Assembly: GCF_001021975.1 (NCBI RefSeq) | Contig: NZ_CP009928.1 | Coordinates: forward strand, 1,860,001 to 1,924,000 | Direction of reading: 5' to 3' | From: Chryseobacterium gallinarum | GTDB taxonomy: Bacteria > Bacteroidota > Bacteroidia > Flavobacteriales > Weeksellaceae | Length of the DNA stretch: 64,000 bases | Shown here: positions 7,679-16,145 of the stretch, in pieces | Numbering within the stretch: position 1 is the stretch's first letter | Layout: each line of letters opens with the position of its first letter | Notes under the pieces: model-generated | What the model saw: the letters and a program-made list of their open reading frames with translations, nothing else | What the model was told of the DNA's origin: nothing | Database searches by the model: none | Program-made: the position numbers and the translations under genes

Positions 7679-8902
7679 ATGTTAGAAAAGAAAGAACATA
7701 ATTATGAGAAAGCTGTTCTGGTAGGAGTTATTACCCAAAACCAGGATGAAGAAAAACTGGTGGAATATATGGATGAACTGGAATTTCTGGCTTTCACAGC
7801 AGGGGCAACCGTACAAAAACGCTTCACTCAAAAACTGACTCAGCCGGATTCCAAAACCTTTATCGGAAGCGGAAAGGCACTCGAGATAAAAGAATATGTA
7901 AAAGAAAACGAAATCGGAACCGTTATTTTCGATGATGAGCTTTCCCCCTCACAGCTTAAAAACCTGGAACGCGAAATGGAAGTTAAGATTCTGGACCGTA
8001 CCAATCTTATTCTGGACATTTTCGCCCAGCGTGCCCAAACTTCTTATGCCAGAACTCAGGTTGAATTGGCACAATATCAATATCTTCTACCACGGTTGAC
8101 AAGGATGTGGACCCACCTTGAGCGCCAGAAAGGAGGTATCGGAATGAGAGGTCCCGGGGAAACGGAAATAGAAACTGACCGTCGTATTATCCGTGACAGG
8201 ATTACTTTATTGAAAGATAAGCTGAAGACGATCGACAAGCAAATGGCAACCCAGCGGAACAATCGCGGAAAAGTTGTTCGTGCGGCTCTGGTAGGGTACA
8301 CCAATGTGGGTAAATCTACCCTGATGAACTCCTTGTCAAAATCAGAAGTTTTTGCAGAAAACAAGCTGTTTGCCACTTTGGATACCACCGTAAGAAAGGT
8401 TGTGATTGGAAATTTACCGTTTTTATTGACGGATACGGTAGGATTTATCAGGAAATTACCAACGCAATTGGTAGAATCCTTTAAATCTACCCTGGATGAG
8501 GTTCGAGAGGCAGATCTTTTGATCCACGTTGTAGATATTTCCCATGAGAGCTTTGAAGACCATATCGCCTCTGTAAACCAGATTCTAATGGAAATCAATG
8601 CCCATCAGAAGCCTATGATCATGGTTTTCAACAAAATTGATGACTTCAGTTATGAGAAAAAGGATGAAGATGATCTTACTCCCGGTACAAAGAAAAATAT
8701 TTCTCTTGAAGAATGGAAAAAAACATGGATGGCCAAATCGAAATACCCGACTGTTTTCATTTCTGCTCTAACGAAAGAAAACTTCCCGGAAATGAAAAAA
8801 CTCATTTATGATGAAGTCATGAAAATCCATATTTCAAGATTTCCGTATAATGATTTCCTTTTCGAATATTTCGATAATGACGAAGAAGAAAATACCAATT
8901 AA
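7679..8902 (+). CDS. hflX: GTPase HflX
   Basis: A 407-aa ribosome-associated GTPase that splits stalled or stress-arrested ribosomes. The N-terminal HflX domain is recognisable by TFIGSGKALEI, FDDELSPSQLKNLE and QVELAQYQYLLPRL. The glycine-rich GGIGMRGPGETEIETDRR linker is followed by the G domain: G1 GYTNVGKST (about 205-213), G3 DTVGF (about 254) and G4 NKID (about 317). Length is normal. It is the first gene of a plus-strand run, and its stop overlaps the next start by one base (TAATG). Confidence 0.97.
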   Translation: MLEKKEHNYEKAVLVGVITQNQDEEKLVEYMDELEFLAFTAGATVQKRFTQKLTQPDSKTFIGSGKALEIKEYVKENEIGTVIFDDELSPSQLKNLEREMEVKILDRTNLILDIFAQRAQTSYARTQVELAQYQYLLPRLTRMWTHLERQKGGIGMRGPGETEIETDRRIIRDRITLLKDKLKTIDKQMATQRNNRGKVVRAALVGYTNVGKSTLMNSLSKSEVFAENKLFATLDTTVRKVVIGNLPFLLTDTVGFIRKLPTQLVESFKSTLDEVREADLLIHVVDISHESFEDHIASVNQILMEINAHQKPMIMVFNKIDDFSYEKKDEDDLTPGTKKNISLEEWKKTWMAKSKYPTVFISALTKENFPEMKKLIYDEVMKIHISRFPYNDFLFEYFDNDEEENTN

Positions 8903-9531
8903 TGAAATACTATTTTTCTCTCTTATTTCTCTTGTTTTCGGTTTTTGGATTCAGTCAAAAAACCAGAATTGATCTGAAAACGATTGAAAAAAATCTTAAA
9001 AATCCTGATTCACCGTATAATTACGATAAACTTATCTTTAAGTATAAAGGATATCCGAAGTCTTTGGACAGCATAGAGACGCAGCACTTGTACTATGGAA
9101 GGAATTTTAGAAATGATAAAGTATCAACTTCGGATGAAAGTTTTAAAGTCCTGGTAGAAGCTTTTAAACAGGAGAATTTTGAGAATTGTATCAGGCAGGG
9201 AAAAATCTTGTATGATAAAGATCCCACCAACCTGGATATTCTGCTGATCCTTCTAAGGGCATATGATTCTATAAAGGACGGAACCAATTTCATGCATCAT
9301 CTTAACCAGTTTCGTTCATTAGCAGACGGAATAAAGGGTTCTGGTGACGGAAAATCTGAAAAAACCGCTTATGTTGTCAATACAATGGGAGATGAATATA
9401 TCCTGCTGAACATCCTCAATATAGGGAAAGACTATACCAGAGGCTCAAAAACAGCCAGAGACGGGATGTTCGATATTTGGGACAAAAACGGAAATAAAAC
9501 GTATATCAAGATACTTTATTTAGATCAGTAA
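8902..9531 (+). CDS. DUF4919 domain exported protein
   Basis: A 209-aa protein with a signal peptide (MKYYFSLLFLLFSVFGFSQ) followed by a mostly helical region typical of DUF4919: NPDSPYNYDKLIFKYKGYP near the start, a helical core, and the closing segment DGMFDIWDKNGNKTYIKILYLD. DUF4919 proteins are widespread in Bacteroidota and have no assigned function. It starts inside the hflX stop codon, so the two are translated together. Confidence 0.72.
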   Translation: MKYYFSLLFLLFSVFGFSQKTRIDLKTIEKNLKNPDSPYNYDKLIFKYKGYPKSLDSIETQHLYYGRNFRNDKVSTSDESFKVLVEAFKQENFENCIRQGKILYDKDPTNLDILLILLRAYDSIKDGTNFMHHLNQFRSLADGIKGSGDGKSEKTAYVVNTMGDEYILLNILNIGKDYTRGSKTARDGMFDIWDKNGNKTYIKILYLDQ

Positions 9532-9553
9532 ATTAATTTAAAAAAAACACTTA

Positions 9554-10837
9554 GTGGAATTATATTATTCATTTTCAGCATTAATCGTACTTGCATCCAT
9601 ATTTGCCTATCTTAATTACAGGTTTTTAAAACTTCCAAGCACGATAGGAATTATGGTTATCGCCATTGTGGTTTCTATTTTCCTGGTATTGTTTGGAGAA
9701 ACAGTGCTGCCAAGAACTTTTGGGCATCTCCATAATCTGATGAGCAGTATTGATTTTACGGAGGTTCTGATGGGAGCTATGCTTAATTTTCTTCTTTTCG
9801 CAGGAGGTATTCACATTAATATTAACGATTTAAAGGAGCAATTCCGGCCGGTAGTGATTTTTTCCACTGCGGGGGTCGTGATTTCCACCTTTGTGGTGGG
9901 GTTCGGAATGTTTTATCTGCTACCATATGTAGGAATTAAACTGCCTTTTATCTATTGCCTTGTTTTTGGCGCCCTGATTTCACCTACAGATCCTGTAGCG
10001 GTGTTGAGTGTTCTGAAACAGGCAAAAGTTTCCAAGTCGCTGGAAACAAAAGTGGCCGGGGAATCTCTTTTCAATGACGGTATGGCTGTGGTGGTCTTTA
10101 CCGTAGTCTTACAGCTTGCTGTAGGAAAAGAAGTGGATCTGGGAGTTGAAAATATAGGACTTCTTTTGCTGCATGAAGCAGGCGGGGGACTTTTGTTGGG
10201 AGTATTGTTAGGCTGGGTTACTTCAAGACTGATGCGTGAGGTGGATGACTACATTATCTCTGTACTGGTGACGCTTTCCGTAGTGATGGGAGGTTATCTT
10301 ATTGCAAGGCAAATGCATATTTCAGGTCCGCTGACGATGGTGGCGGCAGGATTATTTATGGGGAACTTTAACAGAAACTTCAAAATGAAGTCCGTTACCC
10401 AGGACTACCTGATCAAATTCTGGGAATTGATTGATGAAATCCTGAATGCGGTATTATTCCTGTTTATCGGTTTTGAGCTTTTAATGATCAAAGATCTGAA
10501 ACATTTTATGATTCCTGGTTTAGTGGCTATTATTGTGGTTCTGTTGGCAAGATTTATTTCCATTTGGGGGCCTACAAAGTTTACCTCTTTGAGGAAGAGT
10601 TTTAGCCCTCAAACAGTAAAAGTGCTGGTTTGGGGAGGAATTCGTGGCGGAGTTTCCATTGCCCTGGCGATGTCTATTCCTAAAAGTGAATACAGTGAGA
10701 TTATTTTAAGTATCACCTATTGTGTAGTGGTATTCTCTATTATTGTTCAGGGACTTACAATAGCTAAAGTGGCAAACCCTAATCAGATTATCACTGAAGA
10801 GGAGCAGGTGGCAGGCTCTCCGGAAAATAAGGACTGA
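9554..10837 (+). CDS. CPA1-type Na+/H+ antiporter
   Basis: A 427-aa polytopic membrane protein with about 12-13 hydrophobic segments from residue 1 to 410. The ion-binding core motifs of cation/proton antiporters of the CPA1 (NhaP/NHE) family are clear: GALISPTDPVAVLSVLK and VAGESLFNDGMAVVVF, followed by WGGIRGGVSIALAMS. It is expected to exchange cytoplasmic Na+ (or K+) for H+ across the inner membrane. Translation starts at a GTG (9554), the only start that keeps the first membrane helix complete. It sits 22 bases after the DUF4919 gene and 2 bases before the AlkD-like gene. Confidence 0.93.
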   Translation: MELYYSFSALIVLASIFAYLNYRFLKLPSTIGIMVIAIVVSIFLVLFGETVLPRTFGHLHNLMSSIDFTEVLMGAMLNFLLFAGGIHININDLKEQFRPVVIFSTAGVVISTFVVGFGMFYLLPYVGIKLPFIYCLVFGALISPTDPVAVLSVLKQAKVSKSLETKVAGESLFNDGMAVVVFTVVLQLAVGKEVDLGVENIGLLLLHEAGGGLLLGVLLGWVTSRLMREVDDYIISVLVTLSVVMGGYLIARQMHISGPLTMVAAGLFMGNFNRNFKMKSVTQDYLIKFWELIDEILNAVLFLFIGFELLMIKDLKHFMIPGLVAIIVVLLARFISIWGPTKFTSLRKSFSPQTVKVLVWGGIRGGVSIALAMSIPKSEYSEIILSITYCVVVFSIIVQGLTIAKVANPNQIITEEEQVAGSPENKD

Positions 10838-10839
10838 TC

Positions 10840-11556
10840 ATGAGTGTATTAAAGGAAATACAAGAAGCACTGGCTGTTTTATCCATTCCTGAAAAAGCGG
10901 AATTTTTTCCACGGTTTTTCAAGACAGGAACAGGGGAATATGGTGAAGGTGATTTGTTTTTAGGAGTGACGGTTCCGGATCAAAGATCTGTAGCTAAAGA
11001 ATATTATTCAAAAACAGATTTAAGAGAACTCAGTAAGCTTCTTTCTTCAAAGTATCATGAACACAGGCTTACTGCTGTTTTTATATTGGTATTGAAATTT
11101 GAAAAAACTAAAGATCCGGTTGCTAAAGAGGAAGTGATTGCATTTTATTTAGACCACCTTTCTTTTATCAACAATTGGGATCTGGTAGATTCGGGTTGCT
11201 ATAAAATCCTGGGCAGATATGCCTTTGAAAACAGGAAAGAATATCTTCTGAAAGACCTTTCGGAATCACAGGATATGTGGCATAAAAGAATAGCAGTGGT
11301 AGGTACAATGTATTATGTAAAAAAAGGATTTTTCGACCTGACGAAAGAATTGGTGACCAGAAACCTGAAACATCCCCATGATTTAATGCATAAAGCAAAT
11401 GGATGGCTTTTGAGAGAAATAGGAAATAAAAATGAAGCAGAATTAATTACCTATCTGAACCAATATTACAAGGAAATGCCCAGAACAAGCCTGAGATATG
11501 CCATTGAAAAACTGGATGAAAGCATGCGACAAGATTATTTAAAAGGAAGAATATAA
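10840..11556 (+). CDS. AlkD-like DNA alkylation repair protein
   Basis: A 238-aa all-helical protein of the AlkD HEAT-repeat glycosylase family, which removes positively charged alkylated bases (3-methyladenine, 7-methylguanine). Family landmarks are FFKTGTGEYGEGDLFLGVTV and PDQRSVAKEYY near the start, HEHRLTAVFILVLKFEK, then NNWDLVDSGCYKILG (the conserved WDLVD loop). HDLMHKANGWLLREIG and PRTSLRYAIEKL close the pattern. It is coupled to both neighbours: 2 bases after the antiporter stop and one-base overlap with the next gene. Confidence 0.93.
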   Translation: MSVLKEIQEALAVLSIPEKAEFFPRFFKTGTGEYGEGDLFLGVTVPDQRSVAKEYYSKTDLRELSKLLSSKYHEHRLTAVFILVLKFEKTKDPVAKEEVIAFYLDHLSFINNWDLVDSGCYKILGRYAFENRKEYLLKDLSESQDMWHKRIAVVGTMYYVKKGFFDLTKELVTRNLKHPHDLMHKANGWLLREIGNKNEAELITYLNQYYKEMPRTSLRYAIEKLDESMRQDYLKGRI

Positions 11557-11885
11557 TGGACTGTCTGTTGTGGAAAACGTGCTTTCATTACTTCCTGCAT
11601 TTTATTTTTCCGGTGTTTATCGCGTTGCTTTTTTATCGTAAAAACTGGATAAAAGCTTACTTTATTCTGCTGGCGACCATGGCAGTAGATTTAGATCATC
11701 TTTTTGCCAATCCTGTTTTTGATCCGTCAAGAAATAGTATAGGTTTTCACATTTTACATTCTTACTATGCCATTGCGGTGTATTTTTTGATGCTTTTTTT
11801 TAAGGGAAATATCAGAATTGTGGGCATCGGGCTTTTATTTCACATGTTGACCGATTTTCAGGACTTTACTTTCTGGTGCCATTAA
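11556..11885 (+). CDS. DUF6122 family small membrane protein
   Basis: A 109-aa protein with about four hydrophobic segments. It carries FHYFLHFIFPVFIALLF at the N-terminus, MAVDLDHLFANPVFDPSR in the middle and HILHSYYAIAVYF near the end, plus LLFHMLTDFQDFTFWC. Conserved His and Asp residues in the helices (LDHLF, HxLHS) are typical of the family I take to be DUF6122, also of the general YdjM-like metal-dependent hydrolase type. Enzymatic function is unproven. Its ATG overlaps the AlkD-like stop by one base. Confidence 0.7.
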   Translation: MDCLLWKTCFHYFLHFIFPVFIALLFYRKNWIKAYFILLATMAVDLDHLFANPVFDPSRNSIGFHILHSYYAIAVYFLMLFFKGNIRIVGIGLLFHMLTDFQDFTFWCH

Positions 11886-11951
11886 AATATTATTAATATT
11901 TTCTTTTGATATTTCAAATTTTATAGATTTTTTGTATTTTGTAGACACTTT

Positions 11952-13022
11952 ATGAGATTAAAAGAACTTTTACATTATACTTATATTTTTCCTGTTCTTG
12001 CGGTAGGGTATTACTTTTCCGGATTGATGGGAAGCGGGGTTATTTATGACATTCTTGCAGGTATTTTATTAATCGGAAGTGTACTGTCTGCCGTACATCA
12101 TGCCGAAATGGTAGCACATAAAGTAGGGGAGCCGTTCGGAACAATCATTCTTGCGCTCTGTATCACTATTATCGAAGTGGCACTTATCATCTCACTGATG
12201 GTAGCCGGCGGAGATCAGGCGATCACGCTGGCCAGAGATACGGTTTTTGCTGCTGTGATGCTTATTCTTAATGGGATTCTGGGAATCTGTATATTGGTAG
12301 GCGGTGTTAAATATCATGAACAATTCTTTGCAAGAACTTCAGCGACCACCTATCTGGTGAGTACTGTTTCAATTCTTATTCTTACCCTTGTTCTCCCGAA
12401 TTTTACTTCAAGTGTTAACGGACCTTTCTATAATCAGGCGCAGCTTATTTTTGTTTCCATTGCCTGTCTTGTTATTTATGGTGTTTTCCTGATGGTACAA
12501 ACCGTGAGGCACAGAAGCTATTTTATCGTTCCTGATGAGCATCCGGAAGAGCATTATGTTCCATCTCTTACCAAAACGATTATCAGTTTTATTTTCCTGG
12601 TTATCTGCTTAGCCATTGTTGTTTTAATGGCAAAAGGATTATCGGACACTATTGAAAGCATGGTGCAGAGCCTGGGAGCACCTAAATCCCTGGTTGGGGT
12701 AATCATTGCAGCTGTAGTCCTTCTTCCCGAAGGTGTGGCGGCTATACGTGCAGCAAGGGCCAATCAGATACAATCCAGCCTGAACCTTGCCTTAGGATCA
12801 GCATTGGCGAGTATCGGACTTACCATTCCTGCGGTTTCTGTAGTGTGTATTATCTACGATATTCCGTTGGTTCTGGGTTTGGATAAGAAAGATATTATTC
12901 TGCTTTCCCTCTCGGTATTTATTGTAATGCTTTCCTTAAGCCGGGGAAAAACCAATATCTTGTATGGTACGGTTCTTTTGGTCAATCTGGCGGCTTATAT
13001 TTTTACTGTAATCGTCCCTTAG
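11952..13022 (+). CDS. ChaA-like Ca2+(Na+)/H+ exchanger
   Basis: A 356-aa inner-membrane transporter of the CaCA superfamily with about 11 hydrophobic segments. The two alpha-repeat motifs are plain: GEPFGTIILALCITIIEVAL in the first half and VVLLPEGVAAIRAARANQIQ followed by NLALGSALASIGLTIP in the second. Conserved Glu residues in both repeats are the expected cation ligands. ChaA-type proteins exchange Ca2+, Na+ or K+ for H+ and help in alkaline or salt stress. It follows the DUF6122 gene by 66 bases with no clear terminator, so it may belong to the same transcription run as the CPA1 antiporter. Confidence 0.93.
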   Translation: MRLKELLHYTYIFPVLAVGYYFSGLMGSGVIYDILAGILLIGSVLSAVHHAEMVAHKVGEPFGTIILALCITIIEVALIISLMVAGGDQAITLARDTVFAAVMLILNGILGICILVGGVKYHEQFFARTSATTYLVSTVSILILTLVLPNFTSSVNGPFYNQAQLIFVSIACLVIYGVFLMVQTVRHRSYFIVPDEHPEEHYVPSLTKTIISFIFLVICLAIVVLMAKGLSDTIESMVQSLGAPKSLVGVIIAAVVLLPEGVAAIRAARANQIQSSLNLALGSALASIGLTIPAVSVVCIIYDIPLVLGLDKKDIILLSLSVFIVMLSLSRGKTNILYGTVLLVNLAAYIFTVIVP

Positions 13023-13112
13023 GACAAAGTAAAAGAGAGATTGTAAAAAGGATAATCAATCAGTTTGCTTATCGGGACAGAATCCTACATATATTAATCT
13101 TATAATCATGGC

Positions 13113-13493
13113 TTATAATCTTCTTGCCAGTTCCATTTTAAATGCCATTAACCTGGCGATGTTTTCAGATTTATAAATGGCCATATCTGCATTTTCACCT
13201 ACAAAATTTTCTTCTATGGTTGTGCGCCACAGTTCCAGCCAGCGGTCAAAATGTTTTTGTTCCATAGCCCGGACTTCATTGATAGGAAAATGAACTCCCA
13301 TCGGATTACCCTTGTAGGTCATCTGACCAAAAAGAACAGACTCCCAGAAAGAATACATTTTTGGAAGATGTTTATCCCAGTCTACCTTGGCAATATCATT
13401 AAAAAAAAATCCTATGGTCTCATCCTTAACGACTTTTGTATAAAATGAATTGACAAGATGTTCTATGTCTTCTCTTGATTCCAGCTTTTTCAT
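13113..13493 (-). CDS. Group III truncated haemoglobin
   Basis: A 126-aa haem protein. The group III truncated globin pattern is present: REDIEHLVNSFYTKVVKDETIGFFF at the start (B helix Phe/Tyr region), DWDKHLPKMYSFWESVLFG, and EQKHFDRWLELW, where the His is the proximal haem ligand. Group III globins bind O2 or NO, and their physiological role is not settled; NO or O2 handling in microaerobic conditions is usual speculation. The gene is monocistronic and convergent with the exchanger gene. Confidence 0.92.
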   Translation of the reverse strand: MKKLESREDIEHLVNSFYTKVVKDETIGFFFNDIAKVDWDKHLPKMYSFWESVLFGQMTYKGNPMGVHFPINEVRAMEQKHFDRWLELWRTTIEENFVGENADMAIYKSENIARLMAFKMELARRL

Positions 13494-13565
13494 ACTTCAA
13501 ATGTACAGCAAAATAAGATGAATGATGTAATGAATCAATTGATAAATTTCATGACAACAATATTT

Positions 13566-13573
13566 TATCTTTG
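13566..13573 (+). promoter_or_regulatory. Possible -7 element for the Kir channel gene
   Basis: TATCTTTG fits the Bacteroidota -7 box (TAnnTTTG). A TTG lies 24 bases upstream, slightly longer spacing than the usual 19-21, so the -33 element is weak. It lies 68 bases before the Kir start codon. Confidence 0.35.
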
Positions 13574-13641
13574 CATATAAATGGTAAAGCATCAATAAGA
13601 CCATCTGCTTTTTAAGCCATTCAAAAAAATAAGCTATCAAC

Positions 13642-14610
13642 ATGACAAGAGGATTCAGAAAGAAAATCCGCCAGAAAAATACTGAAAACAGTGGTTTTGG
13701 AAGCAATGCTTCAGGTAGATTCATTAACAGGGACGGTCTTCCGAATGTCCAGAGAAGAGGCGTGAATGTTTTTAATAGATTAAGCTGGTATCATACAATG
13801 CTTAATCTGTCCTCGTTTCGCTTTATTTCCTATCTGGTGATCGCTTATATCCTTATCAATCTTGTATTTGCAATGATCTACTACCTGATTGGAGTACAAC
13901 ACCTTACGGGAATTGATAAAAGCGATCCGCTCAATGAATTTATTGATGTTTTTTTCTTCAGTTCACAAACCTTTACTACAGTAGGCTATGGAAGAATTGC
14001 TCCTGTAGGTTTTGTGGCAAGTTTAGTGGCTACTTTTGAAGCTTTTTTAGGATTGCTTACCTTTGCCATTGCAACCGGGCTTTTTTACGGGAGGTTTTCA
14101 AGACCGCGGGCTTACTTAAGGTTTTCAGATATTGCATTGATTGCTCCTTTTCAGGATGCTGCAGCTTTAATGTTCAGATTAGCTCCCTATAAAAATAATG
14201 CACTTACAGATGCTGATGTTATTGTATCTGTAGCGATTGAGGTTATTGAAAATGATGTTCCGAAAAGTAATTTTTATAGATTGGAAACCCAGTTGAGCAA
14301 AATAAATACATTAGCGCTCAACTGGACTGTGGTTCATAAAATTGATGAAAACTCCCCGTTTTACGGATTCTCAGAAGATGATTTTAAAAATACCGATATT
14401 GAAATTATAGTACAGGTTCGTGCCTTTGACGAGGTTTTCTCTAATACAGTGGTTCAAAGGTCTTCTTATGTCTCAGGAGAAATAGTATACGGAGCCAGAT
14501 TCGTCCCTATGTATTATCCCAATAAAGAAAATCTGGCTACCATTCTGGACCTGGATAAAATTAATGAGTATCAAAAAGAAGAACTCCCTATTTCACTGGG
14601 AAATAAATGA
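13642..14610 (+). CDS. KirBac-type inward-rectifier potassium channel
   Basis: A 322-aa ion channel. A basic, flexible N-terminal stretch leads to a slide-helix region (VNVFNRLSWYHTMLNLSSFRF), TM1 (YLVIAYILINLVFAMIYYL), and a pore loop with the K+ selectivity filter TVGYG (about 113-117) in FFFSSQTFTTVGYGRI. TM2 (ATFEAFLGLLTFAIATGLFYG) follows, and then a beta-rich cytoplasmic domain of the Kir type (residues 155-310; PRAYLRFSDIALIAPF, LAPYKNNALTDADV). Bacterial KirBac channels are K+-selective and lipid-regulated. It lies 3 bases before the YkgJ-like gene. Confidence 0.95.
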   Translation: MTRGFRKKIRQKNTENSGFGSNASGRFINRDGLPNVQRRGVNVFNRLSWYHTMLNLSSFRFISYLVIAYILINLVFAMIYYLIGVQHLTGIDKSDPLNEFIDVFFFSSQTFTTVGYGRIAPVGFVASLVATFEAFLGLLTFAIATGLFYGRFSRPRAYLRFSDIALIAPFQDAAALMFRLAPYKNNALTDADVIVSVAIEVIENDVPKSNFYRLETQLSKINTLALNWTVVHKIDENSPFYGFSEDDFKNTDIEIIVQVRAFDEVFSNTVVQRSSYVSGEIVYGARFVPMYYPNKENLATILDLDKINEYQKEELPISLGNK

Positions 14611-14613
14611 TAA

Positions 14614-15102
14614 ATGGATTTAGATTTTTATAAAAAACAGGCTTTACAGAAGCAGAAGGACCATAAAAAATTTCTGGACGGATTAAAGAAAAAACCGCCT
14701 AAAGACCTGGATTATATTGTCCGGGAAACGCATGAGGAAGTTTTTGAAGAAATAGACTGCCTGCAATGTGCCAATTGCTGTAAGACAACAGGGCCGCTTT
14801 ATACAGAAAAAGATATCGAGCGTATTGCGAGACATCTCAGAATGAAGCCTGCAGATTTTGAAGCCAAATTTTTAAGGGTGGATGAAGATAACGACAAAGT
14901 ATTGCAGAATCTACCTTGTTTCTTCCTGCAAAGTGATAATACCTGCTCGATTTACGAAGTGAGGCCCAAAGCATGTCGCGAATACCCTCATACAGACCGT
15001 AAGAAGATTTATCAGATTAATAATCTGATGCTTAAAAATACGGTGATATGTCCCGCAGCATTTGAATTTGTAGAAAGAATGATGAAAAATGCTACAAAAT
15101 AA
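14614..15102 (+). CDS. YkgJ-family cysteine cluster protein
   Basis: A 162-aa soluble protein with the CxxCxxCC pattern of the YkgJ family (CLQCANCCKTTGPLY). Later Cys residues occur in NLPCFFLQSDNTCSIYEVRP, KACREYP and NTVICPAAFEF. Eight conserved cysteines suggest zinc or Fe-S binding, and the family is otherwise uncharacterised. It is co-directional with the Kir gene and separated from it by 3 bases. Confidence 0.9.
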   Translation: MDLDFYKKQALQKQKDHKKFLDGLKKKPPKDLDYIVRETHEEVFEEIDCLQCANCCKTTGPLYTEKDIERIARHLRMKPADFEAKFLRVDEDNDKVLQNLPCFFLQSDNTCSIYEVRPKACREYPHTDRKKIYQINNLMLKNTVICPAAFEFVERMMKNATK

Positions 15103-15301
15103 GCGGTCAGATATTCTATAATGCTTACAGGTAGATCGTTGATTGATGTATAAAATTATGCATTTAACTTATCCTTTTCTTTTCAGAAGAGTTTCGTAAA
15201 ATCCTCTTAAATAATTATAAAATCCGTTAAATAAGATAGTTACGGATAATTTTTTAAATGACCTTTCGTTTTATCTAAACAATCATTTAAAATATTACAT
15301 T

Positions 15302-15616
15302 ATGAAAAAGTTATTTTTTGCGGCAGCGTTTACATTCGTTGGTGTAATTGCAGTATCAGCCCAAACCACACCACAAAAACCGGCAGAAACCCCAGCCACT
15401 ACTAATCAAACGACAACTCCTCAGACACAACAGCCTAATTCGCAACCCGGTACAACCAATACACCGGATACGAATAGTACAAAACAGAACACAACCATGA
15501 CTCCGGCTACAGAAGCATCTCCGGGTACAATGGCCCCTGCAGAGACTACCAAACCCGCAGAGACTACTAAAGATAAAGAAGAGAAGAAAGATAAAAAGAA
15601 GAAAACAAAACAGTAG
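15302..15616 (+). CDS. Secreted Thr/Pro-rich low-complexity protein with Lys tail
   Basis: A 104-aa protein with a good signal peptide (MKKLFFAAAFTFVGVIAVSAQ). The remaining region is almost only Thr, Pro, Gln, Asn, Ala and Ser (about 22-88), followed by a Glu/Lys tail ending KKKKTKQ. It has no Cys and no recognisable fold, so it is probably disordered. Similar short TP-rich exported proteins occur in flavobacteria without known function; the many Thr/Ser residues could be O-glycosylation sites (inference). Its 3' end overlaps the convergent DUF1801 gene by 50 bases. Confidence 0.65.
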   Translation: MKKLFFAAAFTFVGVIAVSAQTTPQKPAETPATTNQTTTPQTQQPNSQPGTTNTPDTNSTKQNTTMTPATEASPGTMAPAETTKPAETTKDKEEKKDKKKKTKQ

Positions 15617-16016
15617 AATAGTAAACTCTAATCCTGGAATCCTGTATTTCAGGATTTTTTTGTTCAATTTCCTGTATTTTGACGTCTGTAATTTTTTTGA
15701 CCAGATCAAATGGAATATTCAGATCAATTGGAAATTGTACAGCTCCTTTAGAATATGTATATTTTCTATCTTTAAAATCTTTTTCAAACTTCTTTATACC
15801 TTCTGCTCCGGGATAGAATCCGATATGTTGTTTATAGGCTGCAAAATATACCAGTGGCTTGCCTTTATATTTAAAAGCAGGCATTTGATACCCGATGTAT
15901 TCTTCAAGACCGGAAACCTGAGCATGAATGAATTCTCTGAGGCCCATGAGCTTTTCCTGAACTTCTATAGGGAACAGGAGGATGTATTCATCAATATTTC
16001 TGAAGGTGTTTTTCAT
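15567..16016 (-). CDS. DUF1801 (YdhG-like / frataxin-like fold) protein
   Basis: A 149-aa protein recognisable as DUF1801: the start MKNTFRNIDEYILLFPIEVQ, then EYIGYQMPAFKYKGKPLVYFAAYKQHIGFYP, and YSKGAVQFPIDLNIPFDLVK. The ATG at 16016 is preferred because the family begins at this Met; an upstream in-frame start at 16067 adds 17 unrelated residues. The family includes Bacillus Fra/YdhG, proposed as iron chaperones, but most members are uncharacterised. The last roughly 30 residues (after QEIEQKNPEIQD) look non-conserved and run 50 bases into the convergent Thr/Pro-rich gene, so the C-terminus may be a recent extension. Confidence 0.85.
   Translation of the reverse strand: MKNTFRNIDEYILLFPIEVQEKLMGLREFIHAQVSGLEEYIGYQMPAFKYKGKPLVYFAAYKQHIGFYPGAEGIKKFEKDFKDRKYTYSKGAVQFPIDLNIPFDLVKKITDVKIQEIEQKNPEIQDSRIRVYYSTVLFSSFYLSSLLYL
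15638..15662 (+). terminator. Terminator of the Thr/Pro-rich gene, inside the DUF1801 coding end
   Basis: A 7-bp stem aatcctg (15638-15644) / caggatt (15650-15656) has a 5-base loop and is followed directly by T's. It is 22 bases past the plus-strand stop and lies within the minus-strand DUF1801 reading frame. Confidence 0.65.
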
Positions 16017-16104
16017 AGTCATAAAAATAAAAAAAGCACTGCATATAGCAGCGCTTTCTCCTTTCACTTTTTACTTTTTTCCCATTATCCCGGGAACAGG
16101 CTAT

Positions 16105-16137
16105 ATTAAAAAAGGTCGGGAGTTTTTCCCAACCTTT
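16105..16137 (-). terminator. Terminator after gdhA
   Basis: On the minus strand aaaggttggg pairs with cccgaccttt (16111-16120 with 16128-16137, one G-U pair, 7-base loop) and is followed by T's. It begins 9 bases after the gdhA stop codon. Confidence 0.8.
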
Positions 16138-16145
16138 GTTTTTTA

